Shown: positions 18,351 through 31,018 of the stretch, piece after piece
Numbering within the stretch: the first letter of the stretch is position 1
Layout: each line of letters starts with the position of its first letter
Assembly: GCA_019426215.1 (NCBI GenBank)
Contig: CM033392.1
Location: 34,206,814-34,270,813, forward strand
DNA length: 64,000 nt
Source of the DNA: Buddleja alternifolia
Taxonomy: Eukaryota; Streptophyta; Magnoliopsida; Lamiales; Scrophulariaceae
Reading direction: 5' to 3'
Notes under the pieces: generated by a model
What the model saw: the letters and a program-made list of their open reading frames with translations, nothing else
Database searches by the model: none
Told to the model about the DNA's origin: nothing
Made by a program: the position numbers and the translations under genes

Positions 18351-19049
18351 AGTTTGAGTAGTTTGTTTTTCGTAGAAATGAGCTTTTTCCTCATTTCAGA
18401 TTCATTTTTTGCCCTATTTTGTACTTTTTCAAGCTTCGACTTGAACAGATAAATTGTAGATTGTCTTACAAAGTTCCTAACAGTGTGGGAACCGATTCAT
18501 TTTGATATCGGAATAAAAAAATACGATAGAGTAAATAATGACATAAAAAAAATTCATGTGTAATATATAAAAAGGAAAAAAAATTGGACACGCCTTTGGG
18601 GAAGGCGATTCTCAGGTGAACATGCCTTCACCACAGGCGTGGGGTGCTATTTCATGAGCACCATTTAAATGTGTATTATTTATATTAATTTTGTTAAAAT
18701 TTGTATTATTAATTTAAAAAACCCCAACAAAGAAAGTAAAATAAGAAAAAGAAATAGAAAAAAGGCTCTTCTATGCACAATGTTTCAAACAGAAAAGTTC
18801 ATCTTGCACAGTGTGTGGTGTGGTCTAATGAAGTAGAAAAAAGAAAAAAAAAATAGGTAGTTGGATATAAGGAAAAAGGGCTACTGTACAACTTATGTGA
18901 AAAAGAAAATATCTCTTAGTTCTTTATTTGAATTTCTGTTAAACTGGAATTTGCGTCAAAACGTGAATATCTTAATCTTCTAACCCTGCCACTCACATTT
19001 CTGATGAAAACAAGAAAAAGATCTCAAACCCAGACTTATATCAAAGTAT

Positions 19050-19054
19050 GAAGG
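19050..19054. repeat. Target-site duplication (left) of the gypsy-like element
   Basis: GAAGG immediately precedes the LTR start TGATGTG. The identical GAAGG follows the other LTR at 41910-41914. Confidence 0.9.
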
Positions 19055-19583
19055 TGATGTGTACCAAAAATGTCTAGGGGCACTATGGTAATTAATCAAC
19101 CCCCAGTTCAGGCCGGGGTCTTACCCGTGAATCATGTCTGCGGTTAATATGATAGTCCAGCCCATAGGGCTGGTGGCCCATTGCGAATATGGCTCGCTAT
19201 GTTCAAGAGCATATAAAAAGAAGAAGGTTATTTTAATATAAAAGGGCCAAGTAATGGGTTTAATAAAGAGACAAATGGGCCAATGGTCAGGCCCCGATCC
19301 ATAGCCCACCACCAGTCTTATAAACACCTTCAAAGGGGCTGATACGATTCATGATCTACTCTCTCCGAAAAAATCCACTGGCTACTTCTGAGAGTAATTT
19401 CAAAGAAGAACTACGAACTGACTTGTTCCCATTTCATTGGGTACGTAGGCAACTCGCATAACAGCAAGCGTAGTCTATACATTCATCAATCCCCAACGTA
19501 GTTTGTCGCGACTTAGATCGGATTCTCCGACCCATGTGGTAATTCACATGATAATTTCTAAGTAACGACTTTTACTATCATCA
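19055..19583 (+). mobile_element. 5' LTR of the gypsy-like element
   Basis: It begins TGATGTGTACCAAAAATGTC and ends TTACTATCATCA. It aligns along its length with 39660-39696 plus 41422-41909. The stretch CATATAAAAAGAAGAAGG near 19210 is a plausible TATA region shared by both LTRs. Confidence 0.9.
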
Positions 19584-19604
19584 GTTTAGCGCTGTCTGTG
19601 GGAA
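19584..19604 (+). promoter_or_regulatory. Probable primer-binding site of the gypsy-like element
   Basis: GTTTAGCGCTGTCTGTGGGA follows the LTR directly. It resembles the TTTGGCGCCGTCTGTGGGAA sequence often found at this place in plant gypsy elements, with transitions typical of decay. The matching tRNA is not assigned. Confidence 0.5.
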
Positions 19605-19665
19605 TAGCTCTCCAGCCACTGAGTATGCAAACTATGTCCCAAGCACGTACCACAGGTGATAGGAT

Positions 19666-20415
19666 ATGACTAACAACAATCAGCCAACAGTGGTCGATAA
19701 AGTTCCTAACCCAACGCATGAAGATCTGCCTAGCGTTCAAGTCGGCAAAGAGAGTCCTCTGAACGGGCAGGCTAATATCGGGGGTCCTGAAATATTAACC
19801 CCGGCAAATGAGCAGAACATGCCTCCCGTAGCACTAGCAGTGGTTCCACCCCTTACAACTAGGGTGTTCGAGATCACTCAAGAGTCATTACTTGCTTTTG
19901 TTGAAGACGCTTCAGTGAGAGCAGCAACATGGGCGGTCCAACAAGATGATCAGCACACCCTTTATGTGCGACACCTGTTCCATTAGCTAACAAGGGGCAA
20001 GAACCCCACGTGAGAAAGCATCAAGAGACACCTCCACCTCAAGAGAATATCCACCCCCACGGTCAGTTAGTTGAGGCCCGGAGCCTCGAGAGAAAAGTCA
20101 CCCCCATAGAGTGAAGCCTTAGCAATTCCCCGCCGAGGCCAGGGGTCCTTGACCCCTAGTGGGATAGGATCAAGGTGATCTAACTCTTGCGTGAATGGAG
20201 TAACACGTGAAAGAGAAGGTAGCAGCATGGTCTCAGCTCATGAGACGCCACCGCGTGGAAGAAACAAAAGACCAAAGCCTCCCAAGTCTCCATGTAGAGG
20301 TCAAACCTCATTGACCTCCGAAAAGACCTTGCCAAGGCAAGAAGGCCTACCAGACATGCACCCCGCCCTGATGAAATTTCAGATAATCGTGGAAGATATG
20401 ACGATTTGCAACTAG
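19666..20415 (+). pseudogene. Decayed gag start of the gypsy-like element
   Basis: An open frame at 19666-19986 (MTNNNQPTVV to LYVRHLFH, 107 codons) is in the expected gag position. Further gag-like words follow in shifting frames: MVSAHETPP near 20227, then a PRQEG-PDMHPAL-MKFQ region, and GRYDDLQLVP-like coding around 20390-20425. Several stops and shifts interrupt it. No zinc knuckle, protease or RT follows, so the element relied on a partner for movement. Confidence 0.5.
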
Positions 20416-20752
20416 TACCATTAGTTGTAGCTACCCCTAAGGGAAGTCCCTTCTGCCCGACACTTTTGGCAGAGCCTCTACCATAAAGGCTTAAGATACC
20501 GCACTTAAATGATAATCAGGGAGCTGAAGTCACAAGGCATAGTCCAATGGGCTAAGAATAAGAAGGACAATCCCAGCCCGCTCTGCAAAGATGGTGAAGT
20601 TCTTGGTGGTCAAAGGCCCCTCCACATACAATGTCATTTTAGGGAGGCCGAGCTTAAACCTATTCCAAGCCGTCATATCCACCTTTCATATGGAGGTCAA
20701 GGTTTGAACCACCCTCGTGGGAATGGGACAAGCTATTGGCGAAATGGAGGTA
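20416..20752. other. Gypsy-like interior up to the SIRE insertion
   Basis: No supportable coding sequence. The interior stops at the SIRE target site 20753-20757 (GAGAG) and resumes at 34828 (GCGAG). Confidence 0.5.
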
Positions 20753-20757
20753 GAGAG

Positions 20758-22260
20758 TGGTGATCCAAAGTGGCATACGAAAGAGTCTAGAGGGGGGGGG
20801 GGGGTTGAATAGACCCTGAAGTCTTTTTCGACTTCAAAAATTCTTATCACTTTTTAAAGATTAGAACGCTTAGAAAGATGAGCGCTTGGGTCAGTCGCTT
20901 CAGTAAAGATAACTTAGACTTAGTGATTTTAGCAGTTTACCTAAGTAGGCTAATGCTTAGAACGCTTAATCAGGGTTAGCACAGCGGAAATAAGTTTAAA
21001 ACTTTAGCGCTCGTTTTGGTTAAATAGAAGCTTGGCAGTTTAGTTTGTCTATTTCAGAATAAATAATAAGACATAAAGCAAGACAATAATAATAGTGAAT
21101 AACACGAGAACTTGGAAGGTTCACTCGGTGATGTAATCCCAGCTATGTCCTTCTTCTACTTTTTCACTTGGAGGGAATTTACTAAGTTGATTATCAAAGA
21201 ATCACACAGAATCTTCTATAAGATAGTAAAGAGGTGAAAGATTATCTCGGGCTCCTTGATCACACAGATTTCAACACCAATGAAGATCTTCTTCTACAAG
21301 CTTCTCTCACTCAGAAATATTGCCTGTAAGGGGTTCAACAACTTTCTCACTCAGATGAAAGGTTGAGGGTTTTGTCACACAGGTTTTGTTTGTTTTTGGA
21401 AAGATCAAACAACTTGGAATATCTCAGTAAGAATTTAGGTTTCTTCTTTGGAAGATGTTTGAGATATTTGTGGCTGTCTGGAATGTATGTAAAAAGCTTG
21501 AAAGGTTTTGGCTATGGAGTTTCTAAGCTTTTCTTGAGAAAGAGTTTCATCAAAGTTTTTACTTTCTTGTGTATGTATTTTTTTAGGGTTTGCTGGAATG
21601 AGTTATTTATAGGCAATTCTTCGGATTTATCCGCTGGACACATGTGAGCGCGTGCTCTTCACGCGACGCGTGAAGCATCCTTTTCTCTGACATTCCTGAA
21701 ATCTTGCTGGTTCCGATTGGACGGGACCAAACTTGAACTCTGAAATTCTGATAGTCTAGTTAAAAGGTGGCTTGTCCAAAAGTCATAATAGCTTATCACA
21801 TTTAATGCTCTTTTCAGGCATTTAATGCATTTGAATTTATTTTCCGTTGGAAATAAATGTCTGTTAAATGATTGAATTTAAGTACTTTATGACTTGAGAA
21901 TTTATTTTAGGTGAATCTGATACTAATCGCTGAAGTGCTTTGAGTGCTTGATCCATAAATCCTAAAATAGTCCTTTAGCGTTTGACAGACGCTAAGAATA
22001 AATCTTCATATTCATTTGACTTCAGACGCTGGTCTTCAATTTTATCTCTAATACACTCACCTAGAATTCTATTAGCGATTCGGTATCTAATACTTAGTCT
22101 AAAATCTATAAGGATAAAAACTACAAGCCTAATAAATATTACAAACTTTCAAACGCTTATACATAACTTCTATGAAAATATAAACTTACATTCTTTTTGG
22201 GGTCTAACATAAGATCATATCTTGTCATCATCAAGACATCTGACATGAAATTTCCTATCA
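20758..22260 (-). mobile_element. 3' LTR of the nested SIRE
   Basis: The plus-strand edges are TGGTGATCCAAAGTGGC at 20758 and GAAATTTCCTATCA at 22260. The left edge aligns with TGGTGGTCCCAAGTGGC of the other LTR. A run of twelve or so G near 20797 marks an unstable homopolymer. On the minus strand a TATA box lies at 21604-21611. Confidence 0.9.
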
Positions 22261-22274
22261 ATTTCCCCTTTTTT
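22261..22274 (-). promoter_or_regulatory. Polypurine tract of the nested SIRE
   Basis: On the minus strand AAAAAAGGGGAAAT directly precedes the LTR start TGATAGGAAATTTC. Confidence 0.85.
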
Positions 22275-22517
22275 GATGATGTCAAGACTTTAACTCTTAT
22301 AACTCTTTTATAGCTTAAGAGTTCAAAGAAAAGTCCAAAAAGATCAAAAGTTAGTGTTTGGAAGGTTAGTTAAGTTAGCTGAAGTTGGATTAGCTTCAAC
22401 AAGTTGTTTCAGCGTTAAATCATTCATTCACATGGAAGAATTAAGCATACATGATATAGAACTGGAAAAAAAACTTTAAAGCGACAAACAAAAATATATA
22501 TAAAACAACATAATCAT

Positions 22518-25500
22518 TTATCTTTTCTGTCGCTTCCTTTTTGCTTCTGCTTCTTGATAGATTTCAGTTGCTAAGTCCAGTAGAAGTTTATCAGCATCTA
22601 TCATGGTTGTATGATGGACTTCATTGTAGTCATGTCTTCTTAGTCTAGCACTTTCATTCAGCTTCATCAACCTTTTCACCCAATCCCTCGGATCAAGTCT
22701 TGGTAAATGTCTTGTCTTCTATTCTTGGTGGATTTTCAATTGATAGGTCTTCTAAGTGGTCCAGCATATGGGTGAAAACCCATACTCTCTAAGAACTCAA
22801 CATCTAAGTCCGGAAGCAAGTGCCTGCCTTGATAATATCTATGCTTTCGCTTCTTAGCATGCATTTTCTTTATGCTCACTATCTCCTCGAACATAGATCT
22901 CCAGTGCTTGTTGTCTGTCTTAGAGATGGACTTGGAATGGGACTTTTCTTTAAGATCTTCCCCCTTCTTGGCATCGTCAAGGGAGGCCTTTAATTCAGCG
23001 ATGTCCCGACGTAGAAGCTTGACTTCATCTATCAAAAGAGCAGCTTGCTCAGCGACACTTTGAGGGATTAAATTGGAAGATTTTTGACGCTCAGTATCAG
23101 CGGATGCATTCTGGGCAAGCATCTGATTGAATTCTTCGGAAAGAGTAGGGATTAGCGGTCATATGCTATCCATGATTGCTATGGTGCTTTTTGTTGCAGA
23201 ATTTGCAATATCACGACTTCGAGTGTTAGAGACCAGCCTGATCTCTAGATCATTATTTTCAAGTATCTTAGAGCATGAACCCTCGATGGTATTGAGTGAG
23301 TTCCTAATAGCTCTTCTAAAGTCTCGAGTCTCTTGATCACTTTCTGAATCTGAATTAGAGGAGGAAGAACGCTTAGGAGACGGAATGAGTCCGTATGAGC
23401 TAGAAACTGCAGCATTGTCTTTAGATTTGTCTCTTACAAAAGGCTCTTCAAGCTCATCAAGGACATCATGAACTTCCTAAATCGCTTGATCCATGAATCT
23501 GTAGCCATTGTTTGACAAATAGGTGCTTGAGTAGAGATCTCGACTACTGGGGTGCTAGAAATATCTGGAAAAGAAGCGTTTGGAATTTGAGCGGCTTCCA
23601 CATTAGGAGTAATATCCTCTACTATCTCAAAAATCTCCATGGGAGGAGAAGCATTTTCAACAGCAATGACCCAAAGGGGGCCAATCCCTTCCATGATATG
23701 CCTTGGACTTATCAGGTTGGTCTGCGGAATAAAACATATAGTGTCTTCACGCTCTTCGGTGCTTATTGCGAATTGCACATCTTCTGGCAGATCAACTCCT
23801 GACATGCAAGAGTTGTAGAAGTTCAATAAATAAGGCATAAGCGCTTGAGCTGCTTCTTGGTCCACTGGCCTGATCAGCGATATCATTTTTGCCACTTGGA
23901 TGTTCTGTTGGTAAAAGAGCACAGGATGAAGGTTGTATCCTCGGAAGTCACTTAACCTAAAATAGTGGTTAAAAGTGATATCCATCGCTTGTGCATTTTC
24001 TATCACTGCTCTTCTGTCTCTGTAAAACTCAGCAAACTCAGCGTGATCATTATCAATGCTTAAAAGAACTTCACTTTGTCCTAGCAAAGGAGGTTGTTTA
24101 CTGGTGGAGGGATCTTCGTTCAGATCTGGAAAGATACGGTGAACAAATGCTTGATGAGGGTGAACCACATAGCGTCCGCCTTGATTGAATAAGGCTAGCT
24201 GTTGGCGGATGTAGCGCTCGATAGGTTGCTTGTAAACTGGAAGATCGCTAACGCTTTTGGCAATATGCCGACGCTGTTGAAGTAAATGGTAGCAAACCCT
24301 CAGCATCTGTATTCGATTCCAAATTCAAATAAGAATGGATATCTCACGAGTTCTTCAAGAGTTCAAGAGTATAGAAGTGTAAAACGAACTCTTCAGCACA
24401 TCTGGATGTATCCATCATCCACCTCTTGCCAAGCTTGTCAGCTTTCTTCTGATCTTTTCTGGAGGCCAAGAATTTCTCAAAGCGTTCTGTTTCTTCATCA
24501 TAATCCTCAGCCCATAATCTTGCAAGGTACTCATGGGCTTCAACTTCTATCCAAGCGTTAATAGGATTGGGATGCTCAGCGACAACTGGTTCTTTTCCTT
24601 TCCATAGTTTGAGCGAACTTAGAGATAGAGCATTCTGAGGAGATTGAATGACTTTGGGGTGGCAGAATATCCAATCCTGTTAAGAATTTCTTCGTCAGGA
24701 TTCTTTGACCAATCACCCATATGGGGATTCTTGATGACGATCTTGTTTTGGGGCAAAGGATAAAAGGACTCTTCAGAATGGCCAGTAAAATTGAAATGCT
24801 TCTCATCAAATTCTGCCATGTTGAACTCTGGTCGCCAGATATACTCAAGACGTGATTGAAGACGCTCAAGATTGTAGAGACCCAATTCAGCAAAGCGCTC
24901 AAAGAAATTGAACTTAGCAGAATTAGAGACATCAGTCGTGTGGAGAGTGTTTTGAAAGTTAATCTCCATATCGACTAATTGCCTGGTGTCAAGCTCTCTG
25001 TTGGCAAAGTAGAATTCATCATTTGCATCATAGCCATGGGGAAAGAAATTTATGACACGAGGAGGAGATCCGATTGGAGTAGGGACAAGGGCAATTGACT
25101 CCGTTCGGATGGGGGCCACTTCTATCGACCGCTCAGCGTCAACAGTCGCTTTGCTGACTAGAGATATTTCAGCGTCAGGAAGGACTTGAGCTATTTCCTT
25201 AGCAATATCCACAACCTTGGGTCATATCAACACCCACTTCAACAGGAACCTCAGAAGGTGGAGGTGCATCAGCTGCTGGTGCATTTTAAGCTGATACAAA
25301 CAAGCGTTTGAGAAAAGCAAGTAAAATTTGTACTAAGAGAAATCATATATAAGATACTACAACGCTTACCCTGAGGACTATCATCGACTGATGCATTCGC
25401 TTGATCTGTTTTAACGTTTGGCACAGTTTCCCCAGGCTCCGAGATAACTTCTTTAGGATCTAAATCGAGAAAAGAAGTAATGGGATCAGCACAAATGGGA

Positions 25501-26879
25501 ATACGCAAGTTCTCAAAAGTGTTAAGAACAGTCTGGATATTTGCGGCACACTCAGCTGAAAATATTTATCCTAGCATTAGAGACATAGAAGCTAACGAGG
25601 AAAGGATATAATACATTGCTTGTCACAAGTACTTGCCCTGAACACGGGAAAGCCTCTCATATTGTGTAGGGACTTGAGGCTGTGAACTTGGTTTATGAAC
25701 AACGTCTGAAGAAGTAAGAGGAACACTTGCTTGCTCTTCAAGCGCGGGCTCGATTGGAGCGCTTGTTGATGCAGCTGGAGTGGATGAAGGAGTACGCCTA
25801 CGAGCTAGTGGCTCTTCTTCTTCGTTTGATTCTTCTTCTTCTGGAGAAAAGATAAACGCTAGAGGAGGTGAGGGCCACTTAGGAGAAGGAGAAGGAGACT
25901 TTTGTTTCTTCTTGGGCTCCGGATTCTTCTTCTGCTTTTTTGCTAGCTTTGATGGCTCAGCGACTTTCAAAACTAGCTTTCTTTTAGGTCGCTTGACCAC
26001 CACCGCCTCTTCGGATGAAGATGATGAGGATGAAGTCGCTTGCTCTTCATCATCACTGTGAACAACTCCTTCGGTAAGAAGTAGCTCACAATCTTCTTTA
26101 GGAACCGCTCCACCGCCACGTCTTCTTGGTTTGAGCAGCTCGCTTATCATCTTCTATCCATAGAACTTAATCGCTGGGACCTTCTTTCCAGCGGTGTTAA
26201 CGAAATTGCTAGTGCTTAGAATACGACTTAGCACAATCCCATAAGGCTTGGGATTTACTGACTTAGCCATCGTTGCCTTGAAGCGATTGAAAACATAAAG
26301 CGATCAATTGACTTTCAACTTGGTCAGGATGACAACCATCATTTTGTATTGAAGATTGGAAACCTTATCGAAACTACCCTTCCAAAATTCTATCATCTTC
26401 GCGCAGATGTCGGCAAGAATGACATATTCGCCCTTCATGTCATTCTTCTTGAAGTTGGGTTCATACGTAGCTTCAACGTCTTCTTTCTTGATCAATGCCC
26501 AGACTTTGGTAGCATCACCAAGAGTAACATTTTCTACTTCGCCTCCATCATTGGGCAAATTGAGTAAAGATGATATGAGTTGAGGAGTGAGAACGAAAGT
26601 ATCACGAGCAAAAGGAATGACGCAGGTAATGAAGTTTGCATCGTCGGAGATTTTTGCGTTCTTGAAGAAAAATAGGGCTTCTTTCTCAAAGATATTTGTA
26701 AATGAAGTGATCATATCTCTCAAACCAGACTCTTAGACCAGGGGAAGAACAGTCCTTAGAGGGAAGTTCTGGTTGTCAAAAAGGTAGTCCCAATTAACAA
26801 GAAAAGTGGCGTTAACGGTGACTGGTTTTTCAGATTTGGAAGATTTTCTTGCAGTAGATTTTCAAGATTTGGGTGCCAT
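22518..26879 (-). pseudogene. SIRE accessory (envelope-position) ORF, broken, nested copy
   Basis: ATG at 26879 (MAPKS) is followed by a TGA at codon 6 and more stops. Homologous pieces follow in order: 26723-26304 (ITCVIPFARDTFVLTPQL, VSNLQYKMMVVIL), 26150-25623 (acidic/basic low-complexity), 25508-25269, 25212-24619 (FFPHGYDANDEFYFANRELD), 24306-23434 (LLQQRRHIAKS, FNHYFRLSDFRGYNLHP), 23122-22736 (coiled coil, then YAGPLRRPIN). The conserved end (DPRDWVKRLMKLNES, then AKRKRQKR) stops at 22518-22520. The overall order and length equal the forward gene at 7623-11782, which shows that this ORF is an established part of the element. It is non-functional here. Confidence 0.78.
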
Positions 26880-27764
26880 TGAAGAAAGGAAAAAGCTTCG
26901 GTTGAGGAGAGAAAAGAGATTCTTTTTGCCTTAGAAAAACTTTTACTGTAGGAGTATTTTGGAAGTGATAAAGTTTTACTGTAAAGATTGAGAGGGGTTT
27001 AAATAGTAAGCAAAAATAACTCCTCGGCTATTAGATTAATGACACGCGTACAGAAGTTAATTGTGGAAATAACAAAAATTAAATCTGAACCGTTTACTCA
27101 TAAATACGGATGTCAAAAAGTGCGGCAAAATAGGGTAACATCTGTGAATTATAAAAGTTTGAAATCCACAGTTACTTTTTCAAAACGTTTGAATAATTTT
27201 GAAATTTTCTGCGTGAATTACACGCGCCTGATAGTACACTGACACGTACTCAGACATGTGCAGTTACTGAACCGCCTAGTTTTTAGATAAGAATCATTTA
27301 ACCTTCAGTTCGATTTGATAAGCACATGTGGGCAGTTGTCAATTCTAATCTTTTGGACTTATCCACACGCTACCTTTTAGCGATGAAAACTATGCATGAT
27401 TTTTAGAAAATAGTTACTTAGTGTTTAAGTGGGAATATTCTTAAACGCTGAAGTCTTTTTGATAAACGTCAATCTTTTAAAGCTGAAGATTTTGATACAA
27501 ATCAATCTCTTGGATAAAATATATTTTCATTTAATATTGTTAGAGATTGATTTGGTCATGCACAATAGATAAACGCTAGTGATCAATGCATAAAATTTTT
27601 CAAAATCATTTTTGATCACAATCGCTCATAGATTGAGACAAGTACAATTTTAAAGTTCCCCCTAAAAATTGACAACTTTCTTCAATTTAGAAAAACGCTT
27701 TAGACATAAATATAAAGTGGATTCCCCCTAAATTATATGCCTATAAAATATGATGCTTTATGAT
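26880..27764 (-). other. pol to accessory-ORF spacer, nested SIRE
   Basis: About 885 bp without coding sequence. It corresponds to 6820-7622 of the forward copy. It includes the second polypurine-like tract (27718-27742, minus AGGGGGAATCCAC) and a TATA-like TATTTAAACC near 26997-27006 on the minus strand, about 120 bases before the accessory ATG. Confidence 0.5.
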
Positions 27765-30700
27765 TTAAGAGTTTAAATCGATCATACCTAATTCACTTCT
27801 CAAAGTTAGAAAGCGTTGTTCGTTGAGCGCTTGGTGAAGATATCTGCCAATTGTTTGTTAGTTCCAATAAAGTGCATGGAGATATCTTTCTTTTGAACAT
27901 GGTCACGTAAGAAATGGTAGCGAATATCAATGTGTTTAGTTCTAGAATGAAGGACGGGATTTTAGGTCATAGCTAAAGCGCTTTGGTTATCACAATGGAT
28001 TGGGGTAGGACGTAAGATTGTTCCATAATATCTAAGTTGTTGCCTCATCCAACGGATTTGTGCACAACAGCTCCCAGCGGCTACATATTCTGCCCCAGCG
28101 GTAGAAGTCGCTATGGATTGTTGTTTCTTACTATGCCACGAAATTAGTCTATTGCCTAGAAATTGACATGTACCACCAGTACTTTTTCTATCAATTTTGC
28201 ATCGTGCAAAATCTGCGTCTGAATAACCAATTAGTTCAAATGGAGAGTCCCTTGGATACCATAAGCCCACATTTTGTGTGTCTTTTAGGTATTTAAGGAT
28301 TCTCTTGGTAGCATTTAAGTGTGATTCTTTAGGATCAGCTTGAAAGTGTGCACACATGCATACCGAAAACATAATATCAGGTCTACTAGCGGTAAGATAA
28401 AGGAGTGATCCAATGATACCTCTATAGTTAGTGATATCAATTTTCTTCCCACTTTCATCTTTATCTAACTTAAGCGTTTGGCTCATTGGAAGTTTTGAAG
28501 ATGATGCATTTTCCATACCAAATTTCTTTATCATATCTCTTGTATATTTAGCTTGGTTTATAAATATGCCATCAGGAAGTTGTTTAACTTGTAATCCTAA
28601 GAAGAAAGTTAGTTCACCCATCATGCTCATTTCAAATTGATCTTGCATCATTTTCGAAAATTTCTCACACAACTGCTTGTTGGTAGAACTAAATATAATA
28701 TCATTAATATAAATTTGGACTAAAAGAATATCTTCATTATGGGTAATTTTAAATAACGTTATATCAACGCTGCCTTTTGAAAAGCCTTTACCTATAAGGA
28801 AGATAGAGAGAGTGTCATACCATGCTCTTGGTGCTTGTTTAAGGCCATAGAGTGCCTTGTCCAATTTGTAGACCATACTTTTCCCATAGTTGTTGATGAA
28901 TCCTTGTGATTGCTCCACGTATACTTCTTCTTCGAGTTTACCATTCAGGAAAGCACTCTTCACGTCTATTTGATATACTGTGAACTTGTTGAATGCGGCA
29001 AACGATAGGAACATACGAATCGCTTTAAGACGGGCTACTGGGGCATACGTCCCATCAAAATCAGTACCCTTTTCTTGGCTATAACCTAGAGCGACTAATC
29101 TGGCTTTGTTTCTTATAACAATGCCATCTTCATCCATCGTGTTCCTAAAAACCAATCTAGTTCCAATGACTCCTTGGTGAGTTGGTCTTGGTACTAGCGT
29201 CCAAACCTTGCTTCTCTCAAATTGGTTAAGCTCTTCTTGCATTGCTTCTACCCAACTTGATTCACTGAGCGCTTCATCCACTTTCTTTCGTTACATTTGA
29301 GATAGAAAGCTTGCGAACATGGCCTCATTGATTGTAGCGGACCTAGTTCTCACAGGTGCTTCAATATCTCCAATGACTAGTTTTGGTGGATGGTCTCTAA
29401 GCCATTTACGGTCTAGTTGGAATGGGTTGAGAGACTCTTGATTATCAATCGCTTGACCCTCATTTATCTCAGTCGCAGTCGCTGCATCATTCACAGTTCC
29501 AATTTGCTCTTGATGATCATTCTCTTCATGATCATCAGCGATTCTGATACTACCATCCTTAGTAACCTCACGAGCAATCTTAGGAATAGGCACAAAGATC
29601 TCATCATCCTCATTATCATCACCAAGATTGATTTGTGATGCTTGTTGGGCAAGATCTTGAATTCCTACATCATCAGGATTAACCTTACTCGGCTTTTGGT
29701 TAGTATCATCAAACACAACATGAATGGATTCTTCAACCTTTGATTTGATCTTATTTAGGATACGAAATCTCTTTCCGTTTTTGGCATAGCCTAGAAAGAT
29801 TCCCTCATCCGCTTTAGGATCAAACGTCTTTAGACTTTGGGATCCATTGTTATGAATGAAACATTTTGAGACAAATACAAGAAAATAGGAAACGTTAGGC
29901 TTACGTCCCTTCCACAACTTATATGGAGTTTTCTCATGTTGCTTGTTGATCATACACCGGTTCTGAGTGTAGCAAGCGGTGTTGATAGCTTCGGCCCAAA
30001 AACTTTGAGGTAGCTTAGACTCTGCAAGCATCGTCCTAGCGGCTTCTTTAAGCGTTCTGTTCTGTCGCTCAACAACTCCATTCTGTTAAGGTGTTCTAGG
30101 GGCAGAATACTCGTGAAGGATTCCAAAATCTATACAAAACTTTTCAACAAACTTGTTAGTAAATTCAGTTCCTCTATCGATTCTAATTCTTGTCACTTTG
30201 AGATCTTTATAAGTTTGAAATTGATGAGTTAGCAATGTGATTTTGACACTAGTTTCATATTTGGTCGCTAGGAATATAATTCTACCCATGTATAGCAAGA
30301 GAAATCATCAACTATTACTAGCGAGTACTTTTTACCACTAACACTCATGATTTGGATAGGACCAAACGAATCTAGATGCAATAGTTCAAGAACTTTAGAA
30401 GCAGACAGACATGGTTTCTTCTTAAATGATGATTTAACTTGTTTACCCATTTGACATGCATCACATAAGCAATTTTTCTAAAAGGAACCCTTAGGTAATT
30501 CCTCTACTAGATTTAGCAATATTAATTGAGAGATTGCCTTAAAGTTGAGGTGATTCATTTTTCTATGCCATAACCAACCTAATTCATTTTTGACTTTTAG
30601 CAACAAAGCATGTGGGGTTGTTATCAATTGTAGAGTCTCAATCCACTAAATACACATTATTTGTTCTTTTTCCTCTTAATTTAGTAGACTTAGTCTTAAT

Positions 30701-31010
30701 GTCGTTAACATAGCAGAAGTCGCTTGAGAATTTTACTTCAAAGACTTTATCACAAAACTGACTAATGCTTAACAAGTTATGCTTAAGACCCTCAACATAA
30801 TATATATCACTAATCACGATGTTCCCTCTATGCATGATACCTATACCTTTGGTTTTACCTTTGGAGTTATGACTGAAAACAACTAAGGACCATTGGCTGC
30901 TTGATAGTTGATCAATAGATCCTTAGAACCAGTCACGTGTCTTGACGATCCACTATCAAAGTACCAAATTGAAATATCGGTGTTGGCTCTAGGTACCTGC
31001 ATTTAAAGGA
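27765..31010 (-). pseudogene. pol: SIRE pol, broken, nested copy
   Basis: Order on the minus strand: protease DSGSSRHVTG (near 30950); integrase pieces at 30450-30268 and 30298-30086, with a stop in the TPQ-NG motif near 30083; integrase end and linker 30031-29291; RT-RNase H 29281-27962. The RT catalytic box reads YINDIIFSST (28700-28711) instead of YVDD, so the first catalytic Asp is Asn and the enzyme would be inactive. A Gln codon became TAA at 27962-27964, inside RNase H; the original stop is at 27765-27767 (after MIDLNS). Most changes are C-to-T or G-to-A, typical of methylated-TE decay. Confidence 0.9.
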
Positions 31011-31018
31011 CATTTCCA

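Larger units (their letters stand above)
16700..19049. other. CLE upstream and intergenic region
   Basis: No gene is supported. It holds an (AT)n simple repeat near 17057-17091, a second copy of the GACACTCCAAAAAAT/CGGACAC-rich repeat (about 17365-17475), a CT-rich stretch at 17640-17840 that looks like leader sequence but has no credible ORF, a 29-bp inverted repeat, and a dispersed repeat also found near 42.9 kb. GC-rich CACGCCT/AGGCGTG half-palindromes occur at 18586-18640. CLE regulatory sequence probably lies in the first kilobase. Confidence 0.4.

Noticed and set aside
18586..18640. CACGCCT...AGGCGTG as another solo-LTR copy
   Set aside because: Only the GC-rich words are shared. No LTR ends or target duplication were found.
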